This document shows, in pieces, positions 1-8,400 of a stretch of DNA of 64,000 nucleotides. The DNA lies in the NCBI GenBank assembly GCA_023230925.1, contig JALNWK010000003.1:19942-83941 (forward strand), written 5' to 3'. Source of the DNA: Limnochordia bacterium (GTDB taxonomy: Bacteria; Bacillota; Limnochordia; DUMW01). Numbering within the stretch: the first letter of the stretch is position 1; each line of letters opens with the position of its first letter. A program made the translations under genes and the position numbers. The notes under the pieces are model-generated. The model worked only from the letters and a program-made list of their open reading frames with translations, was not told where the DNA came from and searched no databases.

Positions 1-318
1 ATTCACCTTCGGCATGAACATGCTTGTCTACGGACGGGTCTGTGGACCACCTTGTACGCCCAAGGAGACGTCTATGTCTTCCGTAGGCAGATTACCGGTG
101 GAAAGGATATCTTTGGTGAGCCCCGAGAAGACGGCCAAGCCATAATAATGATCAATAGAAGTAGGAAAAAACGCCATGAACTGAATTTGGACCTAGGCGT
201 TTCCGTGAACTTCAAGGATGTGCTCCATGACAACCAGGTGTTCAATACCCACCAAGGCAATGTAACAATCGATCTAGGACCCTTGGAAGGTAGACTACTA
301 ATCGCAATCGATGATTAA
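1..318 (+). CDS. C-terminal end of a GH13 (alpha-amylase family) glycoside hydrolase, partial
   Basis: The frame is open from base 1, so the gene begins outside the window. The visible residues run I-H-L-R-H-E-H-A-C-L-R-T-G, then a short linker, then QGDVYVFRR. This matches the end of the catalytic domain of alpha-amylase, neopullulanase or maltogenic amylase family enzymes (LIxLRxxHPALRTG...DVYAFxR), followed by the small C-terminal all-beta domain ending in GPLEGRLLIAI. These enzymes hydrolyse or rearrange alpha-glucans. The TTG at 52 is an internal Leu codon, not a start. A hairpin follows 16 bases after the stop. The exact substrate cannot be told from 105 residues. Confidence 0.75.
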   Translation: MHLRHEHACLRTGLWTTLYAQGDVYVFRRQITGGKDIFGEPREDGQAIIMINRSRKKRHELNLDLGVSVNFKDVLHDNQVFNTHQGNVTIDLGPLEGRLLIAIDD

Positions 319-333
319 TAAGTCACCGCGGTG

Positions 334-360
334 GAAAGCCGCGTTATTGTAGCGGCTTTC
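334..360 (+). terminator. Hairpin terminator after the amylase-family gene
   Basis: GAAAGCCGC (334-342) and GCGGCTTTC (352-360) form a perfect 9-bp stem with a 9-base loop, just after the stop codon at 318. There is no long T run after it, so termination strength is uncertain. Confidence 0.55.
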
Positions 361-1046
361 TGCATCTATTCCGGCAATAGTGGACCTAGCGGTGATATTA
401 AGACAGCTTGTGGACTTCTCAGAAATTGATAGGGTGGATTTCAGCACCCAAAGAACAACCTCTCCAAGTCAAGAAACCGCATGTTTTGAGGAAGTAACCT
501 TCCTGAGCCAAAAGAGATATCGAAGAAGGGGTTGCTAGGTAGTATAGTTGGCAATCTCAGGCGGTAATACTCCGGAACGTGGCTGCTACTAGGAAAGATA
601 AGTTAGGTGTCTGAACAGAACCGTTGCCCTGAGTAAACGTGTCCAACCCTTTCTTGGTTCTGTTCTGTATGGGTGCACGTATCGTTGTCCCTGCTGTTAG
701 CTTTTTCCGCTAGAGAAACAGTCGATTAAGCAAAAAGCCACTGCAAAATGGGAAGACACGATGTCAATCGTTAGAGTACGCGCAGAGTTCTTTACATATA
801 AGGACTGTTGCGCATGCAATAAAGCAGCGAAATAGCTACCGTACGCCTTTAAAGTACTTTACTCCATAGGGTGTTCGATTACAGCTACGGGTAGGTAAGA
901 TTTGGACCCGTGAATGGTGCGTTTCGTGGCTGCTGAAGACTACATACTAAACAAAGGCTACAACAGCATACTAGGTGCTAAACAGACATCATCCAGGGAA
1001 CAGAAGGAAGATAGGTTAATTGATTAGGATTTGCGCAGAGTGGGCT
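361..1046. other. Long intergenic stretch without a recognisable gene
   Basis: About 690 bases with no ORF that has coding character or a plausible ribosome binding site. I saw no tRNA, no repeat array and no recognisable protein remnant in either strand. It may be decayed DNA. Confidence 0.5.
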
Positions 1047-1077
1047 CTTTTCATCTACTTACTGACCGTAGTATAAT
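1047..1077 (+). promoter_or_regulatory. Candidate promoter for the pRiA4b ORF3-like gene
   Basis: A perfect TATAAT lies at 1072-1077, about 75 bases before the start at 1153. The -35 candidate (TTTTCA, near 1048-1053) is poor, so the call rests on the -10 element. Confidence 0.4.
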
Positions 1078-1152
1078 AGGAGCAGCAGCACATCCGGCCG
1101 TACATATTTGCTATTGGACTGGGTGATATTAGTATCTAGGGAGGAAAACTTG

Positions 1153-1698
1153 ATGTCAGAAGGTAATGCATTAGTCCTTAAAGTGACGCTAGACGATCCC
1201 TTTGGACGTGCCATAGACAAACCCTATCGCGTGTTGGCCGTGCCCGCCGATTGGTTACTGTATGATTTGGCACGTCTTATCGTCGGCAGCTTTGACTTTG
1301 ATTTCGATCACTTATTCGGTTTTTACAATAACATCCGCAACTATGGGAAGTCTACGGAAGGCTATGAGTATCTCGGCGAAATGGATGAAGCCAGTGAGTT
1401 TGAAGGAGTCACAGGCATCGTTGTATCGAAAGCCTTTGACAAGAAGGGCAAGAAGATGCTCTTTCTCTTCGACTACGGCGATCACTGGTGCTTCATTGTT
1501 ACGGTAGAAGATATTGTGGACGCAGGGGAGTATGAGGAACTACCCTGCCTAATCAAGAGTGTGGGTCAAGCTCCGGCCCAGTACGGTGAAGCGGAAGAAG
1601 AGTGGGATACCGAATGGGATGACGACGATGATTGGTCAGAGGACTGGTCAGACGATGAATGGGACGAAGAGTGGTCCGATGATGACGATGATTTCTAA
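1153..1698 (+). CDS. pRiA4b ORF3-like (PRiA4_ORF3) family protein with a long acidic tail
   Basis: 181 residues from ATG 1153, which has a GGGAGG-type ribosome binding site about 8 bases upstream. The open frame extends to 1108, but that region has no such site. The N-terminal half begins LKVTLDDPFG and the middle has FLFDYGDHWCFIVTVED, the signature of the PRiA4_ORF3 domain family found in plasmid and chromosomal proteins of unknown function. The last 35 or so residues are almost only Asp, Glu, Trp and Ser in an irregular repeat (EEEW, DTEW, DDDDDW, SDDEW). The tail is expected to be disordered and strongly negative, as in DNA mimics or ion- or protein-binding tails, but no function is established. 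It is a single gene converging on the ABC operon and sharing a bidirectional hairpin with it. Confidence 0.75.
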   Translation: MSEGNALVLKVTLDDPFGRAIDKPYRVLAVPADWLLYDLARLIVGSFDFDFDHLFGFYNNIRNYGKSTEGYEYLGEMDEASEFEGVTGIVVSKAFDKKGKKMLFLFDYGDHWCFIVTVEDIVDAGEYEELPCLIKSVGQAPAQYGEAEEEWDTEWDDDDDWSEDWSDDEWDEEWSDDDDDF

Positions 1699-1702
1699 TG
1701 TG

Positions 1703-1725
1703 AAGGCCGGCGTAATGCCGGCCTT
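1703..1725. terminator. Bidirectional hairpin between converging genes
   Basis: AAGGCCGGC (1703-1711), loop GTAAT and GCCGGCCTT (1717-1725) form a perfect 9-bp GC-rich stem. It lies between the stop at 1698 and the end of the minus-strand permease gene at 1734, so it can serve both directions. Confidence 0.7.
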
Positions 1726-1733
1726 TAATGAAT

Positions 1734-2495
1734 CTAAAGCTCCTGCTTGTTAAAGACCATAAGTCCAAGGGCCATCAGCACAAGGGAGACTAACACAGTG
1801 ATTCCGATGGTCCAAAGGGTATCACCTAACTGGATGCTTCCCACAAGCGTGTTATCGGCTAGTGTGGTGAGGGCTCCTGGGGAGTAGGTCTTTAACGTCT
1901 TGTTGATCACAGGGAGGGTCACCGTAAGAATGAACCCGGCAACAGCAATTCCTCCAGCGGCTAAGCTACTTCTACTGATGGTGCTTGCAAACAAGGTTAA
2001 AGACGCAACAAACAAAATGTAGACTAAGGATAGTACTGCCGCCTGGGCTGACGCTGCCACGTCAACATCCGGAAATAAAACCATTGTATTGTACAGACAG
2101 CCACCGTAGGCCACCATGAAAACCAAGGCCAAGAAGAATAGGTTAGCCGTATACTTAGCGATGACGAAACTCGAACGGGAGACTGGTTTGGCTAATACTA
2201 AAGCGGCGGTGCCTTTATCCTTTTCCTCAGCAACGCTACCCATCAGAGTCAAGATTACGGCGATGATCCCAATCTGATGCATATTCTTAAAGAACTGGCG
2301 AAAGGCGTCTAGCCAGGTCGGTGGTGGGATCTCCATCTTGTATTCCTCAACTAAGGACTGAACCAAATCCGGTATCATCTTGGCAATGATGGGACTGGAC
2401 AGACCAAAAAGCAAGAAGATAATGGGAATGACGAAGATCCGATAGGTGCGGATAATCTCCTTTGCTTCCTTCTTCAGTAAGGCTTTAATGCCCAT
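1734..2495 (-). CDS. ABC transporter permease, ABC-2/NosY type (YxlG-like)
   Basis: 253 residues with about six hydrophobic segments. A characteristic cytoplasmic stretch follows the first periplasmic-side loop: EEKDKGTAALVLAKPVSR, the E-x-x-x-GT-x-x-x-L-x-x-PvsR pattern of ABC-2 permeases. It pairs with the ATPase encoded immediately upstream, and the two genes overlap by 11 bases, so translation is coupled. In Bacillus subtilis the sigY operon has the same trio of PLDc_N-type small protein, ATPase and permease (yxlE, yxlF, yxlG). The substrate is unknown. Bacteriocin immunity or envelope-stress export is possible, but that is inferred from the family. Confidence 0.85.
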   Translation of the reverse strand: MGIKALLKKEAKEIIRTYRIFVIPIIFLLFGLSSPIIAKMIPDLVQSLVEEYKMEIPPPTWLDAFRQFFKNMHQIGIIAVILTLMGSVAEEKDKGTAALVLAKPVSRSSFVIAKYTANLFFLALVFMVAYGGCLYNTMVLFPDVDVAASAQAAVLSLVYILFVASLTLFASTISRSSLAAGGIAVAGFILTVTLPVINKTLKTYSPGALTTLADNTLVGSIQLGDTLWTIGITVLVSLVLMALGLMVFNKQEL

Positions 2496-3402
2496 TGTTC
2501 TTCACCAACCTTACAAAAATGTCCTCCAACGTAGCTTCTTTCATATGGAAGTCTTCAAGACCGAGACCCAGCGCACTAATCATACTCGGAATAGCGTGTT
2601 GGGCCTGAACAGGATCCTTAGCGGTTAACCGAAACTGATGCCCATCTACAGTAACGTCCTGGACCCACTCCGCGGCTGTAAGCTCCTGGAGCAATTGGGT
2701 CGGCTCCTCCGAGACGCGAAAGGTGATAATCGAATCGACGTAGCGGTCCTTAAGACTTACCATGGGTTCGTGGACAAGAAGCTTCCCCCGGTCCAGTATC
2801 GCTACCTGATCGCAAATCCGCTCCACATCCGCCAGAATATGGGTGGACAAAACCACCGTTGTCTCTTCAGGAAAGGAACGGATTAGCTCTAGCATTTCCT
2901 TGCGACCGATTGGGTCAAGGGCTGAAGTAGGCTCATCGAGCAGGATAACCTTGGGGTTATTAATCAAGGCTTGGGCTAGTCCCAACCGCTGCTTCATTCC
3001 CCGGGAGAAACCGCCAATTGCTGTTTTCACATCAGCCAATCCCACGATTTCCAGAAGTTCCTCCACCCGATGCCTTAAAGAGCTTCCCTGCATTCCCACC
3101 AGTTCACCGCTGAAGGTTAGAAACTCCTGGGCACGCATCCAACTATAGAAGGTAGGCACGTCCGGTAGGTATCCTACGTTCCTGCGATAGTCCCCACTAC
3201 CCACCGCTTCTCCCATAATCCAAGCTTCTCCCCGGGTGGGCTTGGTAAACCCAAGGAGCATCTTCAAAGTTGTGGTTTTCCCTGCTCCATTTGGACCAAG
3301 AAAGCCAAATACTGTTCCTTGGGGTATCATAAGATCAAGACCATCCACCGCGGTGACAGTCCCGAATTTCTTTGTCAGGTCCTTAGTAACAATTGCCTCC
3401 AC
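2485..3402 (-). CDS. ABC transporter ATP-binding protein (YxlF-like)
   Basis: 305 residues from a GTG start at 3402, with AAGGAGG 8 bases upstream. Walker A is GPNGAGKTT (residues 36-44), the ABC signature is FSRGMKQRL (near 134), Walker B is VILLDEPTSALD (near 155-166), and the switch His lies in STHIL. The last 90 residues form the C-terminal extension usual in the CcmA/NatA-type ATPases that serve ABC-2 permeases. It energises the permease encoded next to it and probably acts as a dimer at the inner face of the membrane. The order small membrane protein, ATPase, permease matches yxlE-yxlF-yxlG. Confidence 0.93.
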   Translation of the reverse strand: MEAIVTKDLTKKFGTVTAVDGLDLMIPQGTVFGFLGPNGAGKTTTLKMLLGFTKPTRGEAWIMGEAVGSGDYRRNVGYLPDVPTFYSWMRAQEFLTFSGELVGMQGSSLRHRVEELLEIVGLADVKTAIGGFSRGMKQRLGLAQALINNPKVILLDEPTSALDPIGRKEMLELIRSFPEETTVVLSTHILADVERICDQVAILDRGKLLVHEPMVSLKDRYVDSIITFRVSEEPTQLLQELTAAEWVQDVTVDGHQFRLTAKDPVQAQHAIPSMISALGLGLEDFHMKEATLEDIFVRLVKNNGH

Positions 3403-3405
3403 GAA

Positions 3406-3600
3406 CTATGCCTCCTTTCGACCGAAGAGGAAATATACCAGTGGTCCGATAATGGATATGCACAGGATAACAATTCCCCAAAGAATCTTGTTACCCCCGG
3501 TCACTTCCTTCCTCTTGACCAGGTCCATCATTGCCGCAACCAGCAGTATGACCTGCAAGACAATGATGGGAACCAATAGCTTGATTATTGTTGTATCCAT
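3406..3600 (-). CDS. Small PLDc_N-domain membrane protein (YxlE-like)
   Basis: 64 residues from the second in-frame ATG at 3600. The first ATG (3609) directly abuts GAGAGG, leaving no spacer, whereas the second is 9 bases away from it. Two transmembrane helices (IIKLLVPIIVLQVILLVAAM and ILWGIVILCISIIGPLVYFLFG) enclose a basic loop, which is the PLDc_N (phospholipase D nuclease N-terminal) domain pattern. In B. subtilis, YxlE is a negative regulator in the sigY operon. The gene lies 3 bases upstream of the ATPase gene, so the three form one operon. No sigma factor gene (sigY/yxlC) is present next to it. Confidence 0.8.
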   Translation of the reverse strand: MDTTIIKLLVPIIVLQVILLVAAMMDLVKRKEVTGGNKILWGIVILCISIIGPLVYFLFGRKEA

Positions 3601-3609
3601 AGGATTCAT

Positions 3610-4079
3610 CCTCTCTCAAGAATTCACATAGGAGCCTTTGAATCATGCTAACCACGCACAAAGCGTACCAGCGGTGGGACAACCACCGTCATGGATACAA
3701 GAACAACCTTCTTGCATAACTGGCATTACGCTTCTTTTTAGAAAGACCGTCGCCACCGGACGCAATAGTAATTGTACTATGGCTAGTTGAGTCAAAAATG
3801 CCAACGTTGTATCCATGTGGTTTATTTCTCCATGACATAAGAATATTAGATCATAGTGGCAAAGTCCAGAGCAAAAGTGGTCGGTTCCCGTGGGGATTGA
3901 AGCAGTCTAGGAGGCAAGCATGTGCGAAGAGCTCGAGTTTGACATCGAAGAAAGCGGGCACGAGAGGGCAGGTATTAATCCACAATTGCTGTCCTGATTG
4001 TTTCTCTAGCTGTGGTTGGCAAGGCCGAATTCCTTGTATTCGATGCTTAGTGGGTTCCCAGGAGTTATGTAGTCGGTTG
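3610..4079. other. Intergenic stretch, probably decayed
   Basis: No recognisable gene. A fragment near 3990-4040 reads like a worn hydrophobic signal segment (LIVSLAVVGKAEFLVFDA in one frame) ahead of the ankyrin remnant. It may be the eroded N-terminus of that gene. Confidence 0.4.
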
Positions 4080-4385
4080 AAGCCGATGGGGACTTGGATA
4101 CAACCGATGGTTTGGTATTTACGTTGTTAATGCGCGTTGCACTTACTGATGATGCAGAGGACGTTGGCACGCTTACAAGTCCGGTGCTGATGTCAATGCC
4201 TGTGTGCTACATGTTCCAAAACGGCGGTGATCGAAGCACTAATTGCAGCCGGCGCGGATGTGAATGCGAGGAATTCCGTGGCTCTTATGCCCTTGGTGCA
4301 TGCTGCGGAATCAGATATCAGTCCTGAGATTGTCAAGGTGTTACTGAAAGCTGGAGCTGATGTTGCGCTCAGGGCAAGTGATGTT
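4080..4385 (+). pseudogene. Ankyrin-repeat protein remnant
   Basis: Ankyrin consensus pieces are readable in successive, different frames. There is LVFTLLMRVALTDDAEDVGTL, then (after a frame change) YKSGADVNAC, then IEALIAAGADVNARNSVALMPLVHAAE, then SPEIVKVLLKAGADVALRA. Each matches the usual repeat (TPLMxAA...xxEVVxxLLxAGADVNA). At least two frameshifts are needed to join them and no start with a ribosome binding site is present, so this is a broken gene. Ankyrin repeats mediate protein binding; the original function cannot be told. Confidence 0.7.
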
Positions 4386-4852
4386 TCGATTATACCAGTG
4401 AGAATCCCGATATTAGGTAGACCAATGAAGTGTATCTGCTATTTCAAAACGCACATTTCTGATAGCCCAAGAACCGTTGAAGGGCACACCGAATGTCCTC
4501 AACGGTTATATCGGAATGTAGGTGTGGTAAGGAAGGACAGACAACGAGTACGGTCACAAGCTAGTTAAAGACAGTAGTATCCGTGGGTTTTCAGGGCATT
4601 CGTGTTGTGTGCAAATCGGCTAAGGTTATACAATATTGCGAGTTGCTTTTGTACAGATGCCGGCAAGATGACATAATGCAGAAACCGTTGTCTCGCCCTA
4701 CTCTAATTGTGTTCATCAACTTGCTGTAGCTAGTCGGTAACAGGTCATTGGGGTCATCACCGCATTGAATAGCCGAACAACCGCCCAGCTAGTTCTTGCA
4801 CATGTGGTATGTTCTTTCCTATTGAAAGACTGTATGTTAACTCCAAACAACT
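4386..4852. other. Intergenic stretch before the BREX promoter
   Basis: About 470 bases with no recognisable coding sequence on either strand. The 113-codon open frame that runs into it from the ankyrin remnant loses all ankyrin character after about 4385. Confidence 0.4.
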
Positions 4853-4881
4853 TTGACAAAGTCCCAACCTATTGGTAACCT
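4853..4881 (+). promoter_or_regulatory. Promoter of the BREX operon
   Basis: A perfect TTGACA (4853-4858), a 17-base spacer and TAACCT (4876-4881), with an upstream TG one base before the -10 (extended -10). This is the best sigma-A promoter in the window. It lies 85 bases before the brxF start. Confidence 0.65.
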
Positions 4882-4900
4882 ATGGTTACTAGATAGTAAC
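4875..4900. promoter_or_regulatory. Overlapping dyads over the BREX -10, candidate operator
   Basis: GTAACC-TAT-GGTTAC (4875-4889) is a perfect dyad. Its right arm is reused in a second perfect dyad, GTTACT-AGAT-AGTAAC (4885-4900). Three alternating half-sites thus cover the -10 and the expected start of transcription, as expected for repression by a dimeric regulator. No regulator gene lies next to it. Confidence 0.5.
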
Positions 4901-4965
4901 GGTATTAATAACATTTGCAGTAGTATTTCTGTAATCATTGCATATAGAAGCTGGGGGGGTCGGGG

Positions 4966-5436
4966 TTGGCACTGATTGATGAGCTCCTTATGAAGATACA
5001 ACAGGCAACAAAGCGTTACGAGCGACTTGTCTTGGTAGTAGGGGCCTCCGGTTCTGGAAAGACCGCACTTCTGGAAGAAGCAAAGCAGCGGACGGGTGCC
5101 CCATTAATTAACATCAACCTTGAATTATCCAAAGGAATGCTTGAGCTTACCGAATTACAAAGGAAGCTCTACGTTAAAGATTTAGTGGACGAGATTATCA
5201 GTGCAGCAACAGATCAACTGGTACTACTTGATGAACTTGATCTCCTGTTTGATAGCAGTCTTGAAATAGATCCGTTAGCACTACTTCGTTCCTTATCCCG
5301 GCGTTTCACGGTGGTTGCTGCTTGGAATGGTTTTGTCAAGGATGGTTACCTGTTCTATGGCATTGTGGGACATCCAGACTATCGGCGTCTGCAGTTAAGG
5401 AACGATTTCGTCATTGATCTGGTTCCAACAGCATGA
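4966..5436 (+). CDS. brxF: BREX type 3 protein BrxF (small P-loop ATPase)
   Basis: 156 residues from a TTG start preceded by a G-rich ribosome binding site. Walker A is GASGSGKT (residues 26-33) and Walker B is LVLLDE (85-90). The small ATPase with SGSGKTALL near the N-terminus and VVAAWNGF near the C-terminus fits BrxF, the first gene of type 3 BREX operons. It opens a run of six genes with the canonical type 3 order. Its precise role in BREX is not established; an ATP-dependent regulatory or assembly role with BrxC is assumed. The call depends on gene context as well as the P-loop. Confidence 0.85.
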   Translation: MALIDELLMKIQQATKRYERLVLVVGASGSGKTALLEEAKQRTGAPLININLELSKGMLELTELQRKLYVKDLVDEIISAATDQLVLLDELDLLFDSSLEIDPLALLRSLSRRFTVVAAWNGFVKDGYLFYGIVGHPDYRRLQLRNDFVIDLVPTA

Positions 5437-5451
5437 GAAGGAGGCTCAAAA

Positions 5452-8400
5452 ATGAAGTACCGGGACTTGGTACAATTTGAACCGATAACTAGCGTAATTC
5501 AGCTTAAGGACGCTAATGAATTCAGTAAGGCACAGCGTCTTGTAGAGACCTATGTTATCTCTGAGCAGATGGCAGACAAGCTTATTTCCATGGTATTTCG
5601 ACATCTCCAGTTTGACGAACCCACGGACAACAAGGCCCTTCTGATCGTCGGAAACTATGGATCGGGCAAGTCCCATCTTATGTCTGTAGTCTCTGCTGTT
5701 GCCGAACATCGAACGCTTGCGGCATACCTTACCAACGATGATGTTGCTCAGGGAGCTGAGGACATTGCGGGGAAGTTTAAGGTGATCCGTCTTGAGCTTG
5801 GTTCGACTACAATGGCCCTGCGTGACGCTATTGTAGGTACATTACAGGAGCAACTTTCTAGGATGGGTGTCGATTACGTTTTTCCATCGGCAGCTGATGT
5901 CGTCAATCACAAGAGCGCTTTCGAGGACATGATGAGCGCGTACCACCAGGTGTATCCTGAGCACGGTTTGTTGATGGTGGTGGATGAGTTGTTGGACTAT
6001 CTCTATTCCAGAGATGATATGCAAAAGGTGCGGGATTTAGGGTTTCTTCGGGAAATCGGGGAAGCATGCAAGGATTTGCGGTTTAGATTTATTGCTGGCG
6101 TCCAAGAAGCAATCTTCGAAAGCCCACGGTTTGCTAGTGTTGGGGATAGTCTACGGCGAGTAAAAGATCGTTTTGAACAAGTATTGATTGTCAGAGAAGA
6201 TGTGAAGTTCGTTGTATCAGAGCGATTGCTCAAAAAAACCACGGTACAACAAGCCAAGATTGCCGCGCATTTGAAGCCCTTTGCCAAGTTCTACGGAGAC
6301 ATGAACGAGCGTATGGATGAATTCATTCATTTGTTTCCGGTGCACCCTGATTACATTGATACCGTCGAGAAGGTGTCTGTGGCTGAAAAGCGACACATCT
6401 TAAAGACCCTTTCTCTTTCTATGGAAAGACTACTGGAACAGGAACTACCCCAGGACCAGCCCGGACTTATTACCTTTGATAGTTATTGGACCACCCTTAT
6501 GGAAGACTCATCTTATCGTAATATTGAGAATATAAGAATCGTCTCGGATCGTAGTCGAGTCCTAGAGGACAAAATAGACCGAATGACCCGCAAAAACTAT
6601 CAGACGATGGCAAAACGGATCATCCACGGTTTGTCGGTACATCGTTTGACAGTGGGGGATATTCACTCCCCTATCGGCTTAACTCCTGAAGAGTTGCGGG
6701 ATACTCTTTGCTTGTATGAACCAGAAATAGCGGGTTTTGGTGGGGAGCCAGCTGAGGATCTTGCAGGACATGTGGGGACAGTGTTAGATGAGATCAGAAG
6801 AATGGTCAGTGGGCAATTCATTTCCTTTAACCCCGATAACCGCCAGTATTATCTGGATCTAGACAAGCATTATGACTACGATGCGGACATTGAAAATGAA
6901 ACGGGCAGTATTGGCCCGGTACATCTAAACCGCTATTACTATGAGGCATTGAAGCGTTTAATGGAATGTGCGGACCAGACATATGTCAATGGATTTCGCA
7001 TTTGGGAGCATGAATTGGAGTGGCTGGAGTGTAAAGCAGCCCGTCTGGGCTATCTGTTCTTTGGTTGCCCCAACGAGCGGTCTACTGTTGCGCCGCCCAG
7101 GGAGTTTTATCTGTATTTCATCCAGCCTTACGAGGCTCCTCGGTTTAAGAATGAGAATAAACCAGATGAAGTATTCCTTTACCTTGAACCAGATGAGGTC
7201 TTCGATGAAACATTAAGATACTATGCGGCAGCTTCTGAATTAGCGAATCGCTCCTCCGGTAGTACAAAAGTGGTCTTCGAAGAAAAGGCAGATGGTCTCC
7301 TAGGTGACTTAGCGAACTGGCTACGGGAAAATTTCACTGAAGTATATAAGATAACTTACCAGGGCTCAACCAGAAAGCTAAGTACTTGGCTGAGGCAGCA
7401 GCATGTACCAAGAAGCGAGGTCGTTAACATTCGTGATGTGGTAAATACCGTGAGCTCGGGGTGTTTAGCCCCACATTTCAGAGACCGGGCGCCGGAATAT
7501 CCTAGTTTCAAAACGTTAATTACCTCGCAGAACCGTCCACAGGCGATGCGCGATGCTTTACGCGCAATTGCAGGTGGTACAAGAACAAAGCAGGCTACCG
7601 ATGTACTTCAAGCCCTTGAATTGATGGATGGGGAGCGTATTGACCCACGAAATTCTCGATATGCTAGACATATCTTATCTATTCTCGAGGAAAAGTCTGG
7701 ACAGGTGATTAATCGTTCTGAACTCATCGAGGATGTTTACGGGGTTGATTATTTCGCTCCGAACTTGTTCAGATTGGAGCCAGAGTGGTTAATTGTTGTT
7801 ATAGTAGCCTTAGTATATTCGGGTCATCTTGTTCTAGTTACTTCCAGGCAAAAGATAGATGCGACGCAGTTAGCTATGCTACCTCAGCTTTCCGACGAGG
7901 AGCTACTTAGTTTTAGACACGTTGCACCACCAAAGGACTGGAATCTATTGGCGATGCAAGCGTTAATGGAGCTGCTTGGTCTTGCGCCAGGGCTAGCAGT
8001 AGGTATCACCCAACGGGATAACCAAGCTGTCCAACAGGTCCAGGCGAAAATAGATACAATGCTATCGGACTTGGTTAAAGGGTTAGAGTACCTAAAAGGT
8101 GGGTTACATTTTTGGAGCAAAGACCTACTTGCTGCCGAAGAAGAAAACAGGGTACGTGCGGAGCTTACCAAGACCAAGACCTTTCTTGAAACCATTCGAA
8201 GGTATTCCACACCGGCTAAGTTTCAGAACTTCGCCCATGATGAGCAACAAATTGAAGAGTATAAGGTGGGGCTGCGTGAACTTGAAAAGCTTGAGAATCT
8301 AAGGAAAGTTACTAGCGAGCTAGATCCACTTGTCAATTACTTTGTGGCGGTTGAGGTCATATTGCCCGAAGACCACGACTTTATCACTTCCATCCGTGAT

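Noticed and set aside
3798..4130. 110-codon plus-strand open frame before the ankyrin remnant
   Set aside because: Cys- and Trp-rich with no domain; it only overlaps the remnant's region in another frame. Not supported as a gene.
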